Program-made: the position numbers and the translations under genes | Shown here: piece after piece, positions 18,602-27,499 of the stretch | How positions within the stretch are numbered: the stretch's first letter is position 1 | Layout of the letters: every line of letters starts with the position of its first letter | Notes under the pieces: model-generated | Databases searched by the model: none | Told to the model about the DNA's origin: nothing | Seen by the model: the letters and a program-made list of their open reading frames with translations, nothing else | Assembly: GCF_017313105.1 (NCBI RefSeq) | Contig: NZ_JAFLND010000003.1 | Location: 372,001 to 436,000, forward strand | From: [Muricauda] lutisoli (nom. illeg.) | GTDB lineage: Bacteria > Bacteroidota > Bacteroidia > Flavobacteriales > Flavobacteriaceae | Direction of reading: 5' to 3' | DNA length: 64,000 nt

Positions 18602-19624
18602 ATGAACGAAAACTTAGATCCATCAGCCGAGAATTTCTCTCCTGAAGAGCTCGATATAGAAAGAGCTTTACGTCCCATCAGTTTCGATGACTTTACTGGG
18701 CAGGAACAAGTATTGGAAAACCTGAAGGTCTTTGTGCAGGCAGCTAACTTAAGGGGGGAGGCCTTAGATCACACCCTTTTTCACGGACCTCCAGGTTTGG
18801 GTAAAACTACCTTGGCCCATATTTTGGCCAACGAACTTGGAGTAAATATAAAAGTTACATCCGGCCCTGTACTGGATAAACCAGGGGATCTAGCTGGATT
18901 GTTGACCAATCTGGAAGAGCGTGATGTACTTTTTATAGATGAGATACATAGGTTGAGTCCCATTGTTGAGGAGTATCTGTACTCCGCTATGGAGGACTAT
19001 AAAATTGATATTATGATTGAGACGGGCCCCAATGCCCGCTCCGTACAAATAAATTTAAGTCCGTTTACACTGGTAGGGGCAACCACTAGGTCCGGTCTGC
19101 TCACGGCACCCATGCGTGCCAGATTTGGTATTCAAAGTCGATTGGAATATTACCATACCGAACTATTGTCTACAATAGTGGAGCGCAGTGCAGATATTCT
19201 TCAAGTACCCATCACCAACGATGCAGCTATAGAAATTGCCGGACGTAGCAGGGGTACGCCTAGGATATGCAATGCCCTTTTGCGCAGAGTACGGGATTTT
19301 GCACAGATAAAGGGCACTGGAAATATTGACCTTGAAATTTCTCAATTTGGACTTAAAGCCTTGAATGTGGATGCCCATGGACTGGACGAAATGGATAACA
19401 AAATCTTAAGTACCATTATAGATAAATTCAAAGGAGGTCCTGTGGGTATAACCACCTTGGCGACCGCCGTATCCGAAAGTGCCGAAACCATTGAAGAGGT
19501 TTATGAACCATTCTTGATTCAGCAAGGTTTTATAATGCGTACCCCAAGGGGAAGGGAAGTGACCGAACTTGCTTACAAACATTTGGGCAGGGTAAAAGGA
19601 GGAACACAAGGAGGACTTTTCTAA
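18602..19624 (+). CDS. ruvB: Holliday junction branch migration ATPase RuvB
   Basis: RuvB is the AAA+ motor that drives Holliday junction migration with RuvA. The 340 residues show Walker A GPPGLGKT (62-69), Walker B LFIDEIH (DEIH at 113-116), sensor 1 GATTRSG, the arginine-finger region APMRARFG, and the C-terminal winged helix ([17 protein letters not shown]). Length is normal. Its partner ruvA lies 7 kb downstream next to sprA and not beside it, as is common outside Proteobacteria. Confidence 0.98.
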   Translation: MNENLDPSAENFSPEELDIERALRPISFDDFTGQEQVLENLKVFVQAANLRGEALDHTLFHGPPGLGKTTLAHILANELGVNIKVTSGPVLDKPGDLAGLLTNLEERDVLFIDEIHRLSPIVEEYLYSAMEDYKIDIMIETGPNARSVQINLSPFTLVGATTRSGLLTAPMRARFGIQSRLEYYHTELLSTIVERSADILQVPITNDAAIEIAGRSRGTPRICNALLRRVRDFAQIKGTGNIDLEISQFGLKALNVDAHGLDEMDNKILSTIIDKFKGGPVGITTLATAVSESAETIEEVYEPFLIQQGFIMRTPRGREVTELAYKHLGRVKGGTQGGLF

Positions 19625-19856
19625 TTCTTCCAGTTCAATTTTTCTCCCTTCACCACCAAACATATTTACCAATAATTAAATACTTTTTTGTATATTGATA
19701 TATTATTTTGGTTTACAGAGGGTTGTAAGTTTACGATTTTTGTGGGAAACTCATCCGCAATCATAGACTCCATAAATTCAAGATTTTACTCCCAAATTTT
19801 ACCCAAAAGGAATTTATTTCCTTTCGGAAACTTTTCTATTAATACTTATTGAAATC

Positions 19857-20939
19857 ATGGGGGATAACCTTAAAAACTCAGGAACATCCGAAATGGATGA
19901 TGTTCAGCTTGTCACTGGTCAAATACGTAAATTGGTTATGTATATCGGAATTTTTTCAGCATTGATGATCGTAATTGCCTTTGGTATTATGATGTCTCGC
20001 TTCGGATTTAATTTTGGCAATGTCGACAAAGGGTTTGCCTCAATTCCGGACGGAGTGTACTACATGGATTACAATGTGGGCAACTTACCTTTGACCGAAA
20101 AAAACATACTTGTAAAAAAGGGATTTGACATTTTCAGAAATACACCATTGCACATTGGTCCTAAACAAAAGGATTCATCACAGATATATGCGGGCAACAA
20201 CCTTGCCTGTGCAAGTTGCCATTTAGATGGAGGTACCAAGCCCTATGCGGCACCGTTGATTGGAGTGGTCAAAAGATTTCCGCAGTTTAGAGGACGCGAG
20301 AATAAAATCGGAACTATTCAGGAAAGAATCAATGGATGTATGGAGCGCAGTATGAACGGAAGAAAATTGCCGGAAAACAGTGATGCAATGGAAGCAATGG
20401 TTGCTTATATGGATTGGTTGGGCCGTGCCGCGCCATCAAACGGAAAAATAGAAGGACAAGGATTTTTAAAAGTAGATCTCCCGGAAAGAGCGGTTGATTT
20501 GGCCCATGGGGAAAGTGTATATGAAAAACATTGCGTAATCTGTCATGGCTCCGATGGGCAAGGCCAGCGTTTACCACAGAACGACTTATATCTTTACCCA
20601 CCACTCTGGGGAAACGATTCTTATAACAACGGAGCTGGTATGACACGTGTGATTACCGCCGCCCAATTCATCAAAGGAAACATGCCTTTTGGTATCACCT
20701 TTGATAACCCTACACTTACCGATGAAGAGGCTTACGACGTAGCAGGCTACATCAACCAAAAATTAAGGCCAACAAAGTCTAACAGAGAAAAAGACTTCCC
20801 CGACCTGGTTAAAAAACCAGTTTCTACCCCCTACGGTCCATATGTGGACCCATTCTCTCCCGAACAGCACCAATTAGGTCCGTTCCAACCTATTATGGAT
20901 TACTACCAAAAGGAACATCAACTGCGTAAAACCAAATAA
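19857..20939 (+). CDS. TsdA-like dihaem cytochrome c
   Basis: This 360-residue protein has one N-terminal membrane helix (about 28-46) and two class-I cytochrome c domains with haem motifs CASCH (118-122) and CVICH (226-230). Between them, GTIQERINGCMERSMNGR carries Cys161 in the position where thiosulfate dehydrogenase TsdA uses a cysteine as axial ligand of its active-site haem; Met276 (FIKGNMPFG) fits as ligand of the second haem. The closest characterised function is thiosulfate oxidation to tetrathionate, or the reverse; the substrate here is inferred. The two following DsrE-like genes strengthen a sulfur role. No thiosulfate-specific regulator is adjacent. Confidence 0.75.
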   Translation: MGDNLKNSGTSEMDDVQLVTGQIRKLVMYIGIFSALMIVIAFGIMMSRFGFNFGNVDKGFASIPDGVYYMDYNVGNLPLTEKNILVKKGFDIFRNTPLHIGPKQKDSSQIYAGNNLACASCHLDGGTKPYAAPLIGVVKRFPQFRGRENKIGTIQERINGCMERSMNGRKLPENSDAMEAMVAYMDWLGRAAPSNGKIEGQGFLKVDLPERAVDLAHGESVYEKHCVICHGSDGQGQRLPQNDLYLYPPLWGNDSYNNGAGMTRVITAAQFIKGNMPFGITFDNPTLTDEEAYDVAGYINQKLRPTKSNREKDFPDLVKKPVSTPYGPYVDPFSPEQHQLGPFQPIMDYYQKEHQLRKTK

Positions 20940-20951
20940 ACAAACGTGACA

Positions 20952-21635
20952 ATGAAAACAACAGAGACAACATCAAGACGAAATTTTATGGGAGCTGTGA
21001 TGCTGGGTGCCACTGCATCCACATTATCGGCTTTTACAAATCCCGTATTCGCGGGAATGACGGATTTTACCGATTCAGAAATGAACGATGCTGAATCTTG
21101 GATGAAAACAATCAAGGGAAAACATAGGGTGGTATACGATGGATCTTACCCACATCATGGGTTCCCAATAATTTGGAACTGGGCCTATTATTTGTCCAAC
21201 AACGAGATGGGATCACCAGATGATGAAGTTACGGCAATGACCGTTTTAAGGCACGATGCCATACCATTTGCACTTCATTCCGACCTTTGGAAAAAATATC
21301 CCTTAGGCGAAATGTTCCATGTAAAAACAGCCGATGGCGCTATATATGACAGAAACCCATATTACGAACCACAAGAAGGAGATTTTCCTATGCCGGTAAT
21401 CCAAGGTATTAAAGACATGATGGGACGTGGAGCCATGTTCTGTGTCTGTAACCTTGCTCTGCAAGTGTATAGCGGTGCGGCCGCTCAACAAATGGGAAAA
21501 GATGCAGGTGAAGTGTATGAAGAATGGAAAGAAGCCGTATTGCCCGGAATTCAAATAGTACCTTCTGGAGTCTGGGCATTGGGAAGAGCCCAAGAAGAAG
21601 GCTGTGGATACATTTTCGCGGGAAACACCATTTGA
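20952..21635 (+). CDS. Exported DsrE-like protein with Tat-type signal
   Basis: The ATG at 20952 gives 227 residues (a GTG two codons earlier is also open). The N-terminus has a twin-arginine signal (TSRRNFMGAVMLGATAS) and cleavage near VFAGM, implying folded export to the periplasm. The mature part ends with the DsrE-family pattern: FCVCNLAL with two cysteines (about 164 and 166), LPGIQIVPSGVWALGRAQEEGCGYIF with a third. DsrE/Tus proteins carry sulfane sulfur as a cysteine persulfide. Characterised DsrE proteins are cytoplasmic, so a Tat-exported form is unusual. It lies 12 bases after the TsdA-like gene and 2 bases before the next DsrE gene. Confidence 0.72.
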   Translation: MKTTETTSRRNFMGAVMLGATASTLSAFTNPVFAGMTDFTDSEMNDAESWMKTIKGKHRVVYDGSYPHHGFPIIWNWAYYLSNNEMGSPDDEVTAMTVLRHDAIPFALHSDLWKKYPLGEMFHVKTADGAIYDRNPYYEPQEGDFPMPVIQGIKDMMGRGAMFCVCNLALQVYSGAAAQQMGKDAGEVYEEWKEAVLPGIQIVPSGVWALGRAQEEGCGYIFAGNTI

Positions 21636-21637
21636 AC

Positions 21638-22048
21638 ATGAAAAACCTCATCTTAAGTTTACTGTTATTGGTGTCAGGATTAACATTGGCACAGAGCGAA
21701 CCCATCAAAGTAGTGTTTGATGTAACCAGCAGTAATCCCGATGTGCACAGGACCGCTGCCAAACATTTAAGATTAATGGCGGAGGCATATCCAGATTCTG
21801 AGTTTGAACTGGTGGTCTACAGCGGAGCAATAAAAATGGTGGACAGAAAATCATCCGCTGCCGGGGAAACTTTGGAAGAAGTGGTCAAAAGGGATAATGT
21901 TTCCGTAGTAGTTTGTGCACAGACCATGAAAAGGCACGAAATGGAAATGGATGACCTTATTCCTGGTATAAGATCTGTCCCAGACGGTATTTTTGAAATT
22001 GTGATGCTCCAAAAAAAAGGATGGGGCTATATCAAGGAAGTGAATTGA
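21638..22048 (+). CDS. Exported DsrE-family protein
   Basis: The ATG at 21638 follows the previous stop by 2 bases and starts a signal peptide (MKNLILSLLLLVSGLTLAQ), giving 136 residues; an earlier in-frame ATG at 21524 would overlap the upstream gene by over 100 bases and lose the signal. The mature domain is a compact DsrE fold: IKVVFDVTSSNPDVHR, FELVVYSGAIKMV, VSVVVCAQTMKRHEM with Cys93 at the persulfide position, then DLIPGIRSVPDGIFEIVMLQKKGWGYI. A periplasmic sulfane-sulfur carrier is the simplest reading. It completes the three-gene cassette with the dihaem cytochrome. Confidence 0.8.
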   Translation: MKNLILSLLLLVSGLTLAQSEPIKVVFDVTSSNPDVHRTAAKHLRLMAEAYPDSEFELVVYSGAIKMVDRKSSAAGETLEEVVKRDNVSVVVCAQTMKRHEMEMDDLIPGIRSVPDGIFEIVMLQKKGWGYIKEVN

Positions 22049-22092
22049 GAAGCATTTTTCAAATACTGATTTATATAGATTAACTTTAAGGC

Positions 22093-23013
22093 GTGAATGC
22101 CGAAGATCATACACAGTTGATAAAAACCGAGGCCAAGCGTCTCGGTTTTTTGTCGTGTGGTATCTCCAAAGCCGAATTTTTGGAAGAGGAAGCTCCACGT
22201 TTGGAAAAGTGGCTTAACCAAAAAATGCATGGGGAAATGCAGTACATGGAAAACCATTTTGATAAGCGGCTGGACCCCACAAAATTGGTGGAAGGCTCAA
22301 AGTCGGTAATATCACTCTTGTTGAATTACTTCCCCTCTGAAGAACAAAACCAAGATTCCTATAAGATTTCCAAATATGCCTACGGAATGGATTATCACTT
22401 TGTGATAAAGGACAAGCTCAAAGATTTACTTCATTTTATCCAAGAGGAAATCGGTGAGGTTCACGGAAGGGCTTTTGTGGATTCCGCTCCTGTGTTGGAT
22501 AAGGCCTGGGCTGCGAAAAGTGGTCTGGGATGGATTGGGAAGAACAGTAATTTGCTTACCCAACAAGTGGGGTCCTATTACTTTATTGCGGAGTTGATCG
22601 TAGATCTGGAGCTAAAATATGATACACCTGTTACAGATCATTGCGGTACATGTACTGCTTGTATCGATGCCTGTCCCACAGATGCCATTGTGCAACCTTA
22701 TGTGGTAGACGGCAGTAAATGTATTTCTTACCTTACCATAGAATTAAAGAATGAGATTCCATCCGAATTTGAAGGAAAATTGGATGATTGGATGTTTGGC
22801 TGTGATGTTTGTCAGGATGTTTGTCCTTGGAATCGATTTTCAAAATCTCACAATGAGCCCTTGTTCAATCCAAATCCGGAACTGTTATCATTTAGTAAAA
22901 AAGATTGGGAGGAAATCACGGAAGATGTCTTTAAGAAAGTTTTCAAAAAGTCAGCGGTAAAACGAACAAAACTATCCGGTCTAAAACGAAATATTGATTT
23001 TTTGAAAAAATAG
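22093..23013 (+). CDS. queG: Epoxyqueuosine reductase QueG
   Basis: QueG catalyses the last step of queuosine tRNA modification using cobalamin and two 4Fe-4S clusters. Starting at a GTG (22093), the 306 residues contain the DUF1730 N-terminal domain, the catalytic Asp130 in [14 protein letters not shown], the [11 protein letters not shown] motif, and cysteine sets C184/C187/C190/C194 ([12 protein letters not shown]) and C210/C237/C240/C244 ([10 protein letters not shown]). The C-terminal HEAT-like extension of some homologues is absent, giving the shorter form. It stands alone between the sulfur cassette and the transporter gene. Confidence 0.95.
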   Translation: MNAEDHTQLIKTEAKRLGFLSCGISKAEFLEEEAPRLEKWLNQKMHGEMQYMENHFDKRLDPTKLVEGSKSVISLLLNYFPSEEQNQDSYKISKYAYGMDYHFVIKDKLKDLLHFIQEEIGEVHGRAFVDSAPVLDKAWAAKSGLGWIGKNSNLLTQQVGSYYFIAELIVDLELKYDTPVTDHCGTCTACIDACPTDAIVQPYVVDGSKCISYLTIELKNEIPSEFEGKLDDWMFGCDVCQDVCPWNRFSKSHNEPLFNPNPELLSFSKKDWEEITEDVFKKVFKKSAVKRTKLSGLKRNIDFLKK

Positions 23014-23143
23014 ACCGTGTCTTGTTTGCTCAAAACTGGTTTTATGGGTTTAGCTCAAAAAGAAAAAACACTATATTGAGCAATATTCTTGAGATATTCC
23101 TATTTTTCCAAGGATTATATTGATGACTAGCTAAACAGATAAG

Positions 23144-24469
23144 ATGATTAAAATCAAAAAACCCAAATTAAGCTTTTGGCAAATTTTTAATATGAATGTT
23201 GGATTCCTTGGGATTCAATATAGTTTTGGCCTTCAACAAAGTGCCATAAATCCAATTTTTCTTTTTTTGGGTGCTAAGGAGGAGATATTACCAATCTTAA
23301 ATATAGCCGGGCCCATAACCGGGTTGATAGTGCAGCCCATAATCGGTGCGATATCAGATAAAACTTGGTCTCCTCGTTGGGGAAGGCGAAAACCCTTCTT
23401 TTTGATCGGGGCGCTAATGGGAAGTTTATGTTTGTTTGCATTTCCCTTAAGTCCTGCTTTATGGTTTGCTGTTGGTTTGCTATGGATCTTGGATGTTGGG
23501 AACAACATGGCCATGGAACCCTACAGGGCATTTGTGGGCGATAAATTACCCGAGTCACAGTTCAGTATAGGTTATCAGATGCAGAGTCTTTTTGTAGGCG
23601 CAGGTATCCTGTTGGCCAATGCCTCCATATTTTTATTTCAGGACTGGTTCGGAGGCGGAAAGGAAATTGAAGGTACAGTTCCCAAATGGTTGTACTATTC
23701 CTTTTTTATAGGGTCTTTTCTTTCCATAGCCACCATTTTATGGTCAGTTTTCAAAACCCCAGAAATCCCACCAACAGATGAAGAGTTGGCCGACATCAAC
23801 AAGCACAAAGCATTGCCTTTTATGGAACGGTTTAAGGTACCTTTTGTGGAAATCATCCATGCAGTAAAGGAAATGCCAAAGTTCATGTGGAAGTTATCAG
23901 GAGTTTACCTGTTTCAGTGGTACGCCCTTTTTGTATACTGGCAATACATAACCCCTTTGTTCAGGGTGTCTTTGGGTTATGATACTTCCGAGGCAGCTGC
24001 CCAAGCTGCAAAAATGAGCACGACCTATAATATTGTCACTGCAGTAGTGGCATTGGTATTGGTTCCATTGACCATGCGATTTGGAGGAAAAAAGATATAT
24101 GCGCTAAGTCTTTTCGGTACTGCAATCGCGCTATTTTCAATCCCATATATTCAAGATCCTGTTTATGTGTTGTTCCCCATGGTGCTTTTCGGAATCGGAT
24201 GGGCAGCCATGATGGGAATACCGTACAGCATGGTTTCAAAAATCGTACCTCAAGAGAGAAGAGGCGTGTATATGGGAATATTGAATATGATGATAGTAAT
24301 CCCAATGGGAATCGAAACATTGACTTTTGGTCCCATCTTTAAAAACCTTCTTGGTGCCAACTCAGTGAATGCCATGTTGTTTGCTGCCGTATTTTTCCTT
24401 ATCGCTGCTGTTTTGGCCATGCGTCTCAATGTATCAAAAGCGAAGGAAGAATATCCATTGGACGCTTGA
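23144..24469 (+). CDS. MFS sugar transporter, SLC45/sucrose-transporter-like
   Basis: This 441-residue integral membrane protein has about 12 helices. The loop after helix 2 reads SDKTWSPRWGRRKPF (RWGRRKP, 78-84), the RxGRRRP signature of plant sucrose transporters and animal SLC45 proteins, within the glycoside-pentoside-hexuronide-related branch of the major facilitator superfamily. DVGNNMAMEPYRAFVGDKLP in helix 4 and the following loop is also typical. Import of a disaccharide or oligosaccharide with protons is likely. No glycoside hydrolase or regulator lies nearby, so the substrate cannot be inferred from context. Confidence 0.82.
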   Translation: MIKIKKPKLSFWQIFNMNVGFLGIQYSFGLQQSAINPIFLFLGAKEEILPILNIAGPITGLIVQPIIGAISDKTWSPRWGRRKPFFLIGALMGSLCLFAFPLSPALWFAVGLLWILDVGNNMAMEPYRAFVGDKLPESQFSIGYQMQSLFVGAGILLANASIFLFQDWFGGGKEIEGTVPKWLYYSFFIGSFLSIATILWSVFKTPEIPPTDEELADINKHKALPFMERFKVPFVEIIHAVKEMPKFMWKLSGVYLFQWYALFVYWQYITPLFRVSLGYDTSEAAAQAAKMSTTYNIVTAVVALVLVPLTMRFGGKKIYALSLFGTAIALFSIPYIQDPVYVLFPMVLFGIGWAAMMGIPYSMVSKIVPQERRGVYMGILNMMIVIPMGIETLTFGPIFKNLLGANSVNAMLFAAVFFLIAAVLAMRLNVSKAKEEYPLDA

Positions 24470-24497
24470 TCAGTTTGACTGAGGTTACATTGGGTGC

Positions 24498-24516
24498 AAA
24501 CCTTTTTGGTTTTTAT
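24498..24516 (+). terminator. Weak terminator after the MFS gene
   Basis: A 5-base-pair stem (AAACC, TTTTT loop, GGTTT) followed by TTATTTT, 29 bases after the MFS stop codon. The stem is short, so efficiency is doubtful. Confidence 0.35.
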
Positions 24517-24593
24517 TTTAGTAGAAATTGATTCTTCGGATTTTCCAATAAAAGCTTGGAATACCCTAACTTTACCAATTCATTTTCGACGAT

Positions 24594-26891
24594 ATGAGCA
24601 AGGAAAAGCAGAGACGCGAAGCGTTACTATACCACGCAAAGCCACAACCAGGAAAAATAAAGATTGTACCAACAAAACCCTATTCTACCCAAAGGGATTT
24701 GGCATTGGCGTATTCTCCAGGGGTAGCGGAACCCTGTCTGGAAATCGAAAAGAACAAAGACGATGTGTATAAATACACCGCAAAAGGGAATATTGTCGCG
24801 GTAATTTCCAATGGAACAGCGGTTTTGGGTCTAGGTAACATTGGTCCGGAAGCTTCAAAGCCTGTAATGGAAGGAAAGAGCCTTTTGTTTAAGATTTTTG
24901 CTGATATCGATGGAATAGATGTGGAACTGGATACCACGGATGTTGATCGTTTTATCGAGACCGTTAAGACAATCGCTCCGACCTTTGGAGGCATCAATTT
25001 AGAGGATATTAAGGCTCCTGAAGCCTTTGAGATCGAACGTAGGTTGAAAGAGGAACTCGATATTCCCGTAATGCACGATGATCAGCACGGGACCGCAATC
25101 ATTTCCGCTGCTGCTTTGTTGAATGCACTGGAAATTGCAGATAAAAAAATCGAGGAGGTCAAAATCGTTGTGAGTGGCGCAGGGGCCGCTGCGGTTTCAT
25201 GTACACGTCTCTATAAATCTTTTGGGGCCAAGGCCGAAAATATCGTAATGTTGGATAGCAAAGGTGTTATCCGTAGCGACCGGGACAACCTTACTTCACA
25301 AAAGGAAGAATTCGCGACCGACAGAAAAATAGATACCCTGGAGGAAGCCATGAAAGATGCGGACGTGTTTATTGGGCTTTCCATTGCCAATATCGTATCT
25401 CCTGAAATGCTCAACTCCATGGCAGCGAATCCCATTGTGTTCGCCATGGCCAACCCTGACCCCGAGATTGAATATGATTTGGCCTGTAAAACAAGGAAAG
25501 ACATTATTATGGCCACAGGTCGTTCCGATCACCCGAATCAGGTAAACAATGTATTGGGCTTTCCATTTATTTTTAGGGGGGCATTGGATGTAAGGGCAAC
25601 AAAAATCAACGAGGAGATGAAAAAAGCTGCTGTAAGAGCTTTGGCCGATTTAACCCGTGAGCCCGTACCCGAACAAGTGAATATTGCTTATGATGCCACA
25701 AGGCTAACATTTGGCAGAAATTATATCATCCCAAAACCATTTGATCCACGCTTGATCACCAAGATACCTCCAGCTGTCGCTAAAGCGGCCATGGAAAGCG
25801 GAGTGGCTCGTTTGCCAATTCAAGACTGGGAGAAATATGAAGAAGAGCTTTACCAAAGGTCTGGAAACGACAACAAGGTTGTTAGATTACTGCACAATAG
25901 AGCAAAGGTTAACCCAAAGCGTATTGTTTTTGCCGAAGCCGAGTTGCTGGACGTGATGAAAGCAGCACAAATCGTACACGACGAAGGTATTGCCATACCT
26001 ATATTGTTAGGGAACAAAGCAATTATTGAGAGTTTAAAAAAGGAACTCGAATTTGATGCCGAAGTCCCCATCATTGACCCCCGTTCCGACGAATTTAAGG
26101 AGATGAGGACAGCCTATGCTTTAAAGTTATGGGAGCTCAGAAAAAGAAAAGGGGAAACAAAATATAGTGCAAGGGTGAACATGGGCAAGCGTAACTATTT
26201 TGGTGCAATGATGCTCAAAGAAGGGGATGCCGATGGAATGATATCGGGTTATTCCAGAGCTTACCCAAAAGTGCTCAGACCTGTATTTGAAGTGTTGGGA
26301 AGGGCCAAAAATGTTCAGAATGCCAGCACGGTAAATATTATGATCACTGATAGGGGGCCATTGTTTTTGGCGGATACTTCCATTAACATCGATCCCGATG
26401 CGGAGGAGCTTGCCGAGATTGCCCAAATGACGGCCAACGTGGCCAAAACCTTTGGTTTTAATCCGGTAATGGCCCTATTGTCCTATGCGAACTTTGGGTC
26501 GTCGGGCCATCCGCATGCTAAAAAAGTACGGGAAGCGGTGAAGATTTTGCATGAAAGAAACCCTGATTTGGTCGTTGATGGAGAAATTCAGACAGATTTC
26601 GCTCTTGATCCAGAGATGAGCAATAAAAACTTCCCTTTTTCCAAAATTTCCGGTAAAAAGGTCAATACCTTGGTTTTTCCCAATCTGGAATCCGCCAATA
26701 TCACTTATAAATTGCTGAAAGGCCTGAACAATGCCGATTCCATAGGTCCTATAATGGTCGGTCTTACCCGTGCAGCCCATATTCTGCAGTTGGGAGCCAG
26801 TGTGGACGAAATGGTGAATATGGCCGCTGTAGCCGTGATTGATGCCCAAGAACGAGAGAAACGAAGAAAAGCAAAAATACAAGGGGAATAA
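24594..26891 (+). CDS. maeB: NADP-dependent malic enzyme with phosphotransacetylase-like domain
   Basis: The 765 residues combine a malic enzyme (about 1-430) with a C-terminal phosphate acetyltransferase-like domain (about 435-765), the MaeB architecture. Malic enzyme motifs include YSPGVAEPCLEI, GNIGPEASKPVMEGK, MHDDQHGTAIISAAALLNAL and VVSGAGAAAVSC (nucleotide binding). It makes pyruvate, CO2 and NADPH from malate in the cytoplasm; the C-terminal domain in studied MaeB proteins is regulatory, responding to acetyl-CoA. It is 21 bases ahead of ruvA and probably shares a transcript with it. Confidence 0.96.
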   Translation: MSKEKQRREALLYHAKPQPGKIKIVPTKPYSTQRDLALAYSPGVAEPCLEIEKNKDDVYKYTAKGNIVAVISNGTAVLGLGNIGPEASKPVMEGKSLLFKIFADIDGIDVELDTTDVDRFIETVKTIAPTFGGINLEDIKAPEAFEIERRLKEELDIPVMHDDQHGTAIISAAALLNALEIADKKIEEVKIVVSGAGAAAVSCTRLYKSFGAKAENIVMLDSKGVIRSDRDNLTSQKEEFATDRKIDTLEEAMKDADVFIGLSIANIVSPEMLNSMAANPIVFAMANPDPEIEYDLACKTRKDIIMATGRSDHPNQVNNVLGFPFIFRGALDVRATKINEEMKKAAVRALADLTREPVPEQVNIAYDATRLTFGRNYIIPKPFDPRLITKIPPAVAKAAMESGVARLPIQDWEKYEEELYQRSGNDNKVVRLLHNRAKVNPKRIVFAEAELLDVMKAAQIVHDEGIAIPILLGNKAIIESLKKELEFDAEVPIIDPRSDEFKEMRTAYALKLWELRKRKGETKYSARVNMGKRNYFGAMMLKEGDADGMISGYSRAYPKVLRPVFEVLGRAKNVQNASTVNIMITDRGPLFLADTSINIDPDAEELAEIAQMTANVAKTFGFNPVMALLSYANFGSSGHPHAKKVREAVKILHERNPDLVVDGEIQTDFALDPEMSNKNFPFSKISGKKVNTLVFPNLESANITYKLLKGLNNADSIGPIMVGLTRAAHILQLGASVDEMVNMAAVAVIDAQEREKRRKAKIQGE

Positions 26892-26912
26892 TCCCGACCA
26901 AACCAACTACAT

Positions 26913-27494
26913 ATGATTACCCATTTAAGAGGAAAATTGGTAGAAAAGAATCCAACTTATGCCATTGTGGAATGTAATGGGGTGGGTTATTTTCTAAATA
27001 TATCACTGCACACCTTTTCCTTGCTTCCAGATGAGGAAAGTATATTTATTTATACCGATTTACTGGTCAAAGAAGACTCCCACACCCTGTTCGGATTTGC
27101 CGATCGGGCTGAGCGCGAAGTGTTCCGTTTATTGATATCGGTTTCGGGGGTAGGAGCGAGCACTGCCCGTACCATGTTGTCTTCTTTGTCTCCAACCGAT
27201 GTTAGGGATGCCATAGCCAATGGCGATGTGCCCACAATCCAGTCTGTAAAAGGGATTGGCGCCAAAACTGCCCAGCGTGTAATCTTGGACCTTAAGGACA
27301 AGATTTTAAAAGTCTACGACATGGGCGAAGTTTCACAACAATCAAACAATACAAATAAAGAAGAAGCGTTATCTGCATTAGAGGTTCTTGGTTTTACCAG
27401 AAAGCAATCCGAAAAGGTGGTGGACAAGGTACTTTCCCAAGACACTTCGTTAAGCGTAGAGAACATTATTAAACAGGCGCTGAAAAATTTGTAA
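26913..27494 (+). CDS. ruvA: Holliday junction DNA-binding protein RuvA
   Basis: RuvA binds Holliday junctions as a tetramer and loads RuvB. The 193 residues have the OB-fold N-terminal domain (MITHLRGKLVEKNPTYAIVECNGVGY), two helix-hairpin-helix motifs (LLISVSGVGASTARTMLS and IQSVKGIGAKTAQRVILDLKDK), and the short C-terminal RuvB-contact domain (EEALSALEVLGFTRKQSEKVVDKVL). It is sandwiched between maeB and sprA, 5 bases before the latter, an order seen in many flavobacteria. Confidence 0.97.
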   Translation: MITHLRGKLVEKNPTYAIVECNGVGYFLNISLHTFSLLPDEESIFIYTDLLVKEDSHTLFGFADRAEREVFRLLISVSGVGASTARTMLSSLSPTDVRDAIANGDVPTIQSVKGIGAKTAQRVILDLKDKILKVYDMGEVSQQSNNTNKEEALSALEVLGFTRKQSEKVVDKVLSQDTSLSVENIIKQALKNL

Positions 27495-27499
27495 TAAGT

